The notes under the pieces were generated by a model. It saw nothing but the letters and a program-made list of their open reading frames with translations, had not been told where the DNA came from and made no database searches. 64,000 nt of DNA from Hypericibacter sp963696655 (GTDB lineage: Bacteria > Pseudomonadota > Alphaproteobacteria > Dongiales > Dongiaceae): assembly GCA_963696655.1 (NCBI GenBank), contig CAVOLB010000123.1, forward strand, positions 6,086 through 70,085, given 5' to 3'. Of the stretch, positions 58,667-64,000 are shown piece after piece. The position numbers and the translations under genes are program-made. How positions within the stretch are numbered: the first letter of the stretch is position 1; each line of letters starts with the position of its first letter.

Positions 58667-61006
58667 TCAGCGCGCCAGTTCGGGTTCCTTCGGCTTGGCG
58701 GGACGCGAAGCGCCGCCATCGCCGTCGCCGCCCTCGCCCTTGTTGGGCTTGGTGGCTTCGGTATGGGTGAAGACCAGCTTGCCGTCGGCCACGTCGACCC
58801 GCACGGTGCCGCCCTTCTCGAGCTTGCCGAACAGCAGTTCCTCGGCCAGCGGCTTCTTGATGTGCTCCTGGATGACGCGCGAAAGCGGCCGCGCGCCATA
58901 CATCGGATCGAAGCCCTTCTTGGCGAGCCAGTCGCGCGCGCCGTCGCTGAGCTCGATCGTGACGTTGCGGTCGGCGAGCTGCGCCTCGAGCTGCATCACG
59001 AACTTGTCCACCACCCGTGACACGATCTCCGGCGAGAGATTCTGGAAGGTGATGACCGCGTCGAGACGGTTGCGGAACTCCGGCGTGAACATCCGGTTGA
59101 TCGCCTCGGTGTCCTCACCCAGCCGCACCTCGCGGCCGAAGCCGATCGCCGTCTTGGCCATCTCGGCAGCGCCGGCATTGGTGGTCATGATCAGGATCAC
59201 GTTGCGGAAATCGACCGACTTGCCGTTGTGGTCGGTGAGCTTGCCATGGTCCATCACCTGCAGCAGCAGGTTGAAGAGATCGGGATGCGCCTTCTCGATC
59301 TCGTCCAGCAGCAGCACGGCGTGCGGATGCTGATCGATGGCATCGGTGAGGAGCCCGCCCTGGTCGAAGCCGACATAGCCCGGAGGCGCGCCGATCAGGC
59401 GCGACACGGTATGCCGCTCCATATATTCCGACATGTCGAAGCGGATGAGCTCGATCCCCAGCGTGCGCGAAAGCTGGCGCGCCACCTCGGTCTTACCGAC
59501 GCCGGTGGGGCCCGAGAACAGGTAGGAGCCGATCGGCTTCTCCGGCTCGCGAAGCCCTGCGCGCGCGAGCTTGATCGCGGCCGAGAGGGCGCCGATCGCG
59601 GCATCCTGCCCGAACACCATCGTCTTCAGATCGCGCTCCAGGTTCTGCAGCACGCTCTTGTCGTCGCGCGAGACGCTCTTTGGCGGGATCCGCGCCATGG
59701 TGGCGATCACGGCCTCGACGTCCTTCACCGTGATGGTCTTCTTGCGCTTGTTCTCCGCCAGCAGCATCTGCGCGGCACCCACCTCGTCGATCACGTCGAT
59801 CGCCTTGTCCGGCAGCTTGCGGTCGTTGATATAGCGCGACGCCAGCTCGACGGCGGTCCGGATGGCCTCGCCCGTGTAGCGGACGCGGTGATGCTTCTCG
59901 TAATAGGGCTTGAGGCCCATGAGGATCTTCACCGTGTCGTCGACCGTCGGCTCGTTGACGTCGATCTTCTGGAAGCGGCGCACCAGCGCCCGGTCCTTCT
60001 CGAAGTAGTTCCGGTATTCCTTGTAGGTGGTCGAGCCCATGCAGCGCAGCGAGCCGCTCTGGAGCGCCGGCTTCAGCAGGTTCGAGGCGTCCATGGCGCC
60101 GCCCGAGGTGGCGCCGGCGCCGATCACGGTGTGGATCTCGTCGATGAAGAGGATCGAGCCCTCGGTCGCCTCGAGCTCGGAGATGACGGCCTTGAGCCGC
60201 TCCTCGAAGTCGCCGCGATAGCGGGTGCCGGCCAGGAGCGAGCCCATGTCGAGCGCGAAGATGGTGGCGTTCTTGAGCACATCGGGCACTTCGCCGCGGA
60301 TGATGCGCCGCGCCAGGCCCTCGGCGATGGCGGTCTTGCCGACGCCCGGATCGCCCACATAGAGCGGGTTGTTCTTGGTGCGCCGGCACAGGATCTGGAT
60401 GGTCCGGTCGATCTCGGCGTCGCGCCCGATCAGCGGATCGATCTTGCCCGCGCGGGCCTTCTTGTTGAGATCGACGCAATAGGCGTCGAGCGCCTCGCTG
60501 CCGGTCTTCGCGACCTTCTCGGCCTGGGCGTCGCCGTCGGCGCCCGAGACGCGGCGCTGCTCCTGCTTGCCGCGCGACTTGGCGATGCCGTGGCTGATGT
60601 AGTTGACGGCGTCCAGGCGCGACATCTCCTGCTCCTGCAGGAAATAGACCGCGTGGCTCTCGCGCTCGGAGAAGAGCGCGACCAGGATGTTGGCGCCCGT
60701 GACCTCTTCGCGGCCCGAGGACTGGACATGGATGGCGGCGCGCTGCAGCACGCGCTGGAAGCCGGCCGTGGGCTTGGCTTCGCGCGGCGCCGGGCCGACC
60801 AGGTTCGAGAGCTGGTTGTCGATATAGTCGATCAGGTCCCGCCGCAGCCGCTCGACATCGACATTGCAGGCGCGCATCACGGCGATGGCGTCCTGGTCTT
60901 CCGTCAGAGCCAGCAGCAGATGCTCGAGCGTGGCGAAATCATGCCGGCGTTCGTTGGCATAGGCGAGGGCCCGATGCAGCGTCTGTTCAAGATTTGGCGA
61001 CAACAT
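58667..61006 (-). CDS. clpA: ATP-dependent Clp protease ATP-binding subunit ClpA
   Basis: The 779-residue AAA+ unfoldase has an N-terminal Clp_N domain (LEQTLHRALAYANERRHDFA), then Walker A GDPGVGKTAIAEGLA in module 1 (about residue 210) and GPTGVGKTEVARQL in module 2 (about 495). IGAPPGYVGFDQGGLLTDAI and the closing YGARPLSRVIQEHIKKPLAE are ClpA-type. Its acidic, glycine-rich tail ends GEGGDGDGGASRPAKPK. It feeds unfolded proteins to ClpP. clpS is directly upstream (7 bp); aat at 1566 makes its N-degron substrates. Confidence 0.97.
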   Translation of the reverse strand: MLSPNLEQTLHRALAYANERRHDFATLEHLLLALTEDQDAIAVMRACNVDVERLRRDLIDYIDNQLSNLVGPAPREAKPTAGFQRVLQRAAIHVQSSGREEVTGANILVALFSERESHAVYFLQEQEMSRLDAVNYISHGIAKSRGKQEQRRVSGADGDAQAEKVAKTGSEALDAYCVDLNKKARAGKIDPLIGRDAEIDRTIQILCRRTKNNPLYVGDPGVGKTAIAEGLARRIIRGEVPDVLKNATIFALDMGSLLAGTRYRGDFEERLKAVISELEATEGSILFIDEIHTVIGAGATSGGAMDASNLLKPALQSGSLRCMGSTTYKEYRNYFEKDRALVRRFQKIDVNEPTVDDTVKILMGLKPYYEKHHRVRYTGEAIRTAVELASRYINDRKLPDKAIDVIDEVGAAQMLLAENKRKKTITVKDVEAVIATMARIPPKSVSRDDKSVLQNLERDLKTMVFGQDAAIGALSAAIKLARAGLREPEKPIGSYLFSGPTGVGKTEVARQLSRTLGIELIRFDMSEYMERHTVSRLIGAPPGYVGFDQGGLLTDAIDQHPHAVLLLDEIEKAHPDLFNLLLQVMDHGKLTDHNGKSVDFRNVILIMTTNAGAAEMAKTAIGFGREVRLGEDTEAINRMFTPEFRNRLDAVITFQNLSPEIVSRVVDKFVMQLEAQLADRNVTIELSDGARDWLAKKGFDPMYGARPLSRVIQEHIKKPLAEELLFGKLEKGGTVRVDVADGKLVFTHTEATKPNKGEGGDGDGGASRPAKPKEPELAR

Positions 61007-61013
61007 GGGCGCC

Positions 61014-61340
61014 CTACTCCTTCTCCAAAGTGCATTGAAGCGGATGTTCGTGCCGGCGAGCGAAATCGATCACCTGGTTCACCTTGGTTTCCGCCACTTC
61101 GTATGTATAGACACCGCACACGCCGACGCCGCGGCGATGCACATGGAGCATGATGCGCGTTGCATCTTCGCGGCTCTTGCTGAAGAACCGCTCCAACACA
61201 TGGACGACAAACTCCATCGGCGTGTAGTCGTCGTTGAGCAGAAGCACCTTGTACATGGAGGGCTTCTTGGTTTTCGGCTTGCTCTTGACGACAACCCCGG
61301 TCTCGCGGTCGTCCTTGGTCGTCTTGTCGTTGTCGCTCAT
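61014..61340 (-). CDS. clpS: ATP-dependent Clp protease adaptor ClpS
   Basis: The 108-residue N-degron recognin has MYKVLLLNDDYTPMEFVVHV and IMLHVHRRGVGVCGVYTYEV (His and hydrophobic pocket), ending with CTLEKE. It binds Phe/Leu/Trp/Tyr N-termini and delivers them to ClpA. ATG 61340 gives the normal length; the open frame to 61586 is non-coding extension. Confidence 0.96.
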   Translation of the reverse strand: MSDNDKTTKDDRETGVVVKSKPKTKKPSMYKVLLLNDDYTPMEFVVHVLERFFSKSREDATRIMLHVHRRGVGVCGVYTYEVAETKVNQVIDFARRHEHPLQCTLEKE

Positions 61341-61582
61341 CTCCTCGCAACCGACCCCCGGGTTCGGTTTCTTGCGGGGGCCTGTGCCTATAATATGGAA
61401 TTCGCGGCCTTGGTTAAAAGCCCCGTCCACAGAGCCACTTGGATCGGTAGGGGCTTCATGGTCCGGACCGGCCCAGTCTGCACCCTTTTTCGTCAAACAA
61501 CTGTTAGCGACTTTTGGTCGCGCGGGGTTCCCGAGGCCCGGGTGCTGTTTCGGCGCTTTTGTCCGGGCCCGGGCAGGGCCGT

Positions 61583-62365
61583 TCAAAACAGCGACCCCCG
61601 TCCCAGGCCATCGTCATGGATCGTAATGTTGAAGGGCGCATTCGCCCCCTCGTCGATCGAGCGGCTCGGCGAGCTTTCGGTGTTGCCGTAACCGAGAGGA
61701 TGGGGCTGGTTGAACGCCAGGCCGGTCTGGTCGCGGGCCAGCAGCAGCGCCGGAAACGTCAAGGCGTCGAAATCGTCGGACGGCCAGATCCAGGCACCGA
61801 AATGGAACTGCCCATCATGACAACCACTCACAAGCCAATAAAAATTGTTGGAGGAAAAGCGCCGCCCGACCGTTTTGGGCGGCTGCAGGAATCCGTCCGC
61901 CGCCAGCGCCTGGATGAAGAGCTTGAATTGGGCCGGATTCAGCTGCGTCCTCGATTCCTGCCAGCGCCAGGGCCCCAGCGGATCGTCCAGGGAGACCGTC
62001 GCCAGATTGGCATAGGCCCCGGTCGCCCGGGACGTCAGATAGGCGCCACCGGCGCCGTCGCCCACCAGCTCATAATCCCGGAGCTGCTCCGCATAGCGGC
62101 CATTATAGACGAAGCGATAGCGATCGACGCTGCCGGGGTGGCAGGCGTCCTTGATATCCTCCCCGCCGATGAAGCTGAACCATTGGAACCGGCGCTGGAT
62201 CGGATCGTCGAAATTGCCATGATAGGCACAGGCGCCGAGGGCGACTCCGAGCGCCAAAGCCAAGCCCCATCCCCAAAACCGGCCGACCGGCCGGCCCGGC
62301 GTGGTATCCTGGGGCCGCCGCCGACTCGGGCTGGATGGCCGAGTCGCGCAATCTCTGAGTCGCAT
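61583..62365 (-). CDS. Putative lipoprotein of unknown function
   Basis: The 260-residue protein has a hydrophobic segment followed by a lipobox-like LGACAYHG (cysteine near residue 45) after a basic N-terminus, consistent with lipidation. The rest (WFSFIGGEDIKDACHPGSVD, RFVYNGRYAEQLRDYELVGD, FYWLVSGCHDGQFHFGAWIW) is not assigned to a known family here. AAGG precedes ATG 62365. It lies convergent to nothing and upstream of clpS across ~240 bp. Confidence 0.65.
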   Translation of the reverse strand: MRLRDCATRPSSPSRRRPQDTTPGRPVGRFWGWGLALALGVALGACAYHGNFDDPIQRRFQWFSFIGGEDIKDACHPGSVDRYRFVYNGRYAEQLRDYELVGDGAGGAYLTSRATGAYANLATVSLDDPLGPWRWQESRTQLNPAQFKLFIQALAADGFLQPPKTVGRRFSSNNFYWLVSGCHDGQFHFGAWIWPSDDFDALTFPALLLARDQTGLAFNQPHPLGYGNTESSPSRSIDEGANAPFNITIHDDGLGRGSLF

Positions 62366-62464
62366 CAATGCCTTGCGGGGCAAGTGGCCCGGTCTCTAGA
62401 GGGTGACGTTAAAGCAATCTTAAAGACCCTGTGTTTAGCTAGACAAGATTCTTGATTCTTTTTA

Positions 62465-62496
62465 GGTTAACGCCTTCGACTCAGGAGGCGTTAACC
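62465..62496. promoter_or_regulatory. Inverted repeat upstream of the carboxypeptidase gene
   Basis: Perfect 10-bp arms GGTTAACGCC (62465-62474) and GGCGTTAACC (62487-62496) with a 12-base spacer lie about 20 bases before the coding start. They could be an operator or a leader hairpin; no regulator is obvious. Confidence 0.45.
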
Positions 62497-62517
62497 CCGG
62501 GATGGGATGCTGAGGGG

Positions 62518-63855
62518 ATGAAGCTCGATTCGACCGTTCGCAAAGCTCTCCGGGCCGCCCTCGTGGGTGCGGTCGCCCTTGTCGCCGTCCTGGCTTCGTC
62601 GGGATTCGGCGGAAACCGGGCCTGGGCCGGGTATGCCGATATCGTGATCGACGCCTCCAGCGGGGAGGTCCTTCACGCCCGCAATGCCGACGTCCAGAAC
62701 TACCCCGCGTCTCTCACCAAGATGATGACGCTCTATCTCCTTTTCGACTCGCTCGAGAAGGGCAAGCTCAAGCTCGATGACGGGCTTTACGTGTCCTCCC
62801 ACGCCGAGGCGCAGCCGGCGACCAAGCTCGGCCTCAATGCCGGCGACACCATCAAGGTCGAAAAGGCCATCCTCGCCATCATCATCCAGTCCGCGAACGA
62901 CGCCGCGGTCGTGGTCGGCGAAGCCATCGGCGGCACGGAAAACAATTTTGCCGACCTGATGACCAAGAAGGCCCGCGCGCTCGGGATGACGAACACAAAT
63001 TTCGAGAACGCCTCGGGCCTGCCCGACACGAAGCAGCACAGCACCGCGCGCGACCTGGCCGTGCTGGCCCGCGCGCTGATGACCGACTTCCCGCAGTATT
63101 ATCACTATTTCAGCGTGACCAAGTTCGTCTGGGGTGGCCGCACCATCAAGACGCATAACCGCCTGATGGTTGCCTATGACGGCGCCGACGGTCTGAAGAC
63201 CGGCTATATCCGCGCCTCGGGCTTCAACCTCGTCACCTCCGCCATCCGCAACAATACGCGCGTGATCGGCGTGGTGCTGGGCGGCAAGTCGCCTTCCGCG
63301 CGCGACCAGCAGATGGCCAAGCTGCTCGATGGCGGCTTCGCCGAGATGGCGATGGCCGACAACGGCCGCGACCGCAACACCGTAGTGCCGGGCGTGAAGC
63401 CGGCCGATCTGGGCGTGGCGATCGCCTCGCTCGACGACCAGAGCGACACCAACGCCATGGTCGAAGCCGCGAACACGCCCGAAACCGCCATGGCGGTTGC
63501 CGATGCGAGCGACTCCACGGGCGAAGGCGATGTCGATACCGGCGACGATGGCGAAGGCTCGAATGCCGCAGTGCCGCCCGATGGCGGCTGGGGCGTCCAG
63601 GTCGGCGCCTTCCTGAAATATGCCCCGGCCAAGCTCGCCGCCACCAACGCCCAGCGCGAATATCGCGGCCTGGTGGACGCGCACATCCTGGTCGACGAAT
63701 CGAAGACCCATAGCGGCGCAACCATGTACCGCTCGCGCCTCATCGGCCTGACGCAGGCCGATGCGGAGACCGCCTGCAAGGGCCTGCGCAAGCTCGGCAC
63801 CGCCTGCCTGGTGGTCAAAATCACGGCCGCGACGGTCGCCGACAACGCCCAGTAA
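62518..63855 (+). CDS. D-alanyl-D-alanine carboxypeptidase (PBP5/6 type) with SPOR domain
   Basis: The 445-residue periplasmic enzyme has a signal segment (ALVGAVALVAVLASSGFGG) and S11 peptidase motifs: SLTK (SxxK), SAND (SxN) and KTG in GLKTGYIRASGFNLVTSAI. A Thr/Asp/Gly-rich linker precedes a C-terminal SPOR domain (WGVQVGAFLKYAPAKLAATN, GLTQADAETACKGLRKLGTA) that binds denuded glycan at the septum. It trims pentapeptides in peptidoglycan. ATG 62518 (GAGGGG just upstream) is preferred. Confidence 0.94.
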   Translation: MKLDSTVRKALRAALVGAVALVAVLASSGFGGNRAWAGYADIVIDASSGEVLHARNADVQNYPASLTKMMTLYLLFDSLEKGKLKLDDGLYVSSHAEAQPATKLGLNAGDTIKVEKAILAIIIQSANDAAVVVGEAIGGTENNFADLMTKKARALGMTNTNFENASGLPDTKQHSTARDLAVLARALMTDFPQYYHYFSVTKFVWGGRTIKTHNRLMVAYDGADGLKTGYIRASGFNLVTSAIRNNTRVIGVVLGGKSPSARDQQMAKLLDGGFAEMAMADNGRDRNTVVPGVKPADLGVAIASLDDQSDTNAMVEAANTPETAMAVADASDSTGEGDVDTGDDGEGSNAAVPPDGGWGVQVGAFLKYAPAKLAATNAQREYRGLVDAHILVDESKTHSGATMYRSRLIGLTQADAETACKGLRKLGTACLVVKITAATVADNAQ

Positions 63856-63900
63856 GCGCCGGGCGGCATCCGCGCTGCCGGAGACCCTGGAATTCAGAAG

Positions 63901-63929
63901 CGCCGCCGGAAAGATCCGGCGGCGTTTTT
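63901..63929 (+). terminator. Rho-independent terminator of the carboxypeptidase gene
   Basis: 10-bp perfect stem CGCCGCCGGA (63901-63910) and TCCGGCGGCG (63915-63924) is followed by TTTTT, about 45 bases after the stop at 63855. Confidence 0.9.
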
Positions 63930-64000
63930 CATTTTGTGGCCTCGCCGGTCGTGCCCTCTCCTTTGGTCATCCCACTCCCCATTGTCACCCCCGCGAAAGT

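Noticed and set aside
59228..61153. 641-codon plus-strand frame over clpA
   Set aside because: Shadow of clpA; no recognisable domain.

Overview
The window is GC-rich with short intergenic gaps, many ATGA stop/start overlaps and long antisense open frames, all typical of a high-GC alphaproteobacterium. An NDUFA12-type complex I protein, a DUF2155 protein beside aat and accC, a ClpS-ClpA pair, a B12-dependent ribonucleotide reductase and numerous Liv- and Pot-type ABC transporters point to a free-living soil or plant-associated Rhodospirillales-like species. That placement is inference from gene content. I recognised no rRNA, tRNA or CRISPR array.

Layout. 0-5 kb is core metabolism: accC, aat, then on the minus strand NDUFA12, an MlaD-like protein, a methyltransferase, a small conserved protein and a DUF2155 protein. 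5-17.6 kb is a nitrogen-compound uptake and catabolism region: EamA exporter, LysR regulator, amidinotransferase-fold enzyme, spermidine/putrescine-type ABC transporter, a three-domain Rid protein, an M20 amidohydrolase, a frameshifted acyltransferase and an FAD amine oxidase. 17.6-31.7 kb is a catabolic block: flavin reductase, degenerate RibB-like protein, VOC protein, enoyl-CoA hydratase, alpha/beta hydrolase, RidA, phenylacetate-CoA-ligase-like enzyme, complete LivKHMGF transporter, luciferase-like monooxygenase, a TetR regulator with a hotdog-like N-terminus, and an amidase. It combines Rut-pathway-type parts with CoA-ester chemistry. It is flanked by direct repeats of the 3' end of the FAD oxidase gene (166 identical bp at 17349-17514 and 31772-31945, the latter with an 8-bp tandem duplication), so it looks like an acquired island.

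32-47.9 kb holds nrdJ with candidate NrdR boxes, a divergent azoR/LysR pair followed by a TIM-barrel protein and a Rieske oxygenase, a methyltransferase-like membrane protein, a thermonuclease, an ArsR-led stress-type operon of SRPBCC, DUF899 and VOC proteins, a MarR/DUF1428 pair, and a Sco/PCuAC copper-delivery pair.

47.9-53.2 kb is a transposon landing zone. A 3.9-kb IS1595-family element (47931-51843, 8-bp target duplication) carries a WYL-like protein, an orphan Cas2-like protein, a DUF3800 protein and a small basic protein. It is itself hit by an IS5-type element at the stop codon of the Cas2-like gene. Next to it is an IS110 element (51992-53167). The IS1595 and IS110 elements each split a copy of the same GC-rich extragenic palindromic repeat.

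53.2-64 kb is mostly chromosomal backbone: SDR and hydratase genes, a RidA, a Cu/Zn superoxide dismutase, a Sel1/TPR protein, a GNAT-like protein, clpA, clpS, a lipoprotein, and a D-alanyl-D-alanine carboxypeptidase with a SPOR domain.
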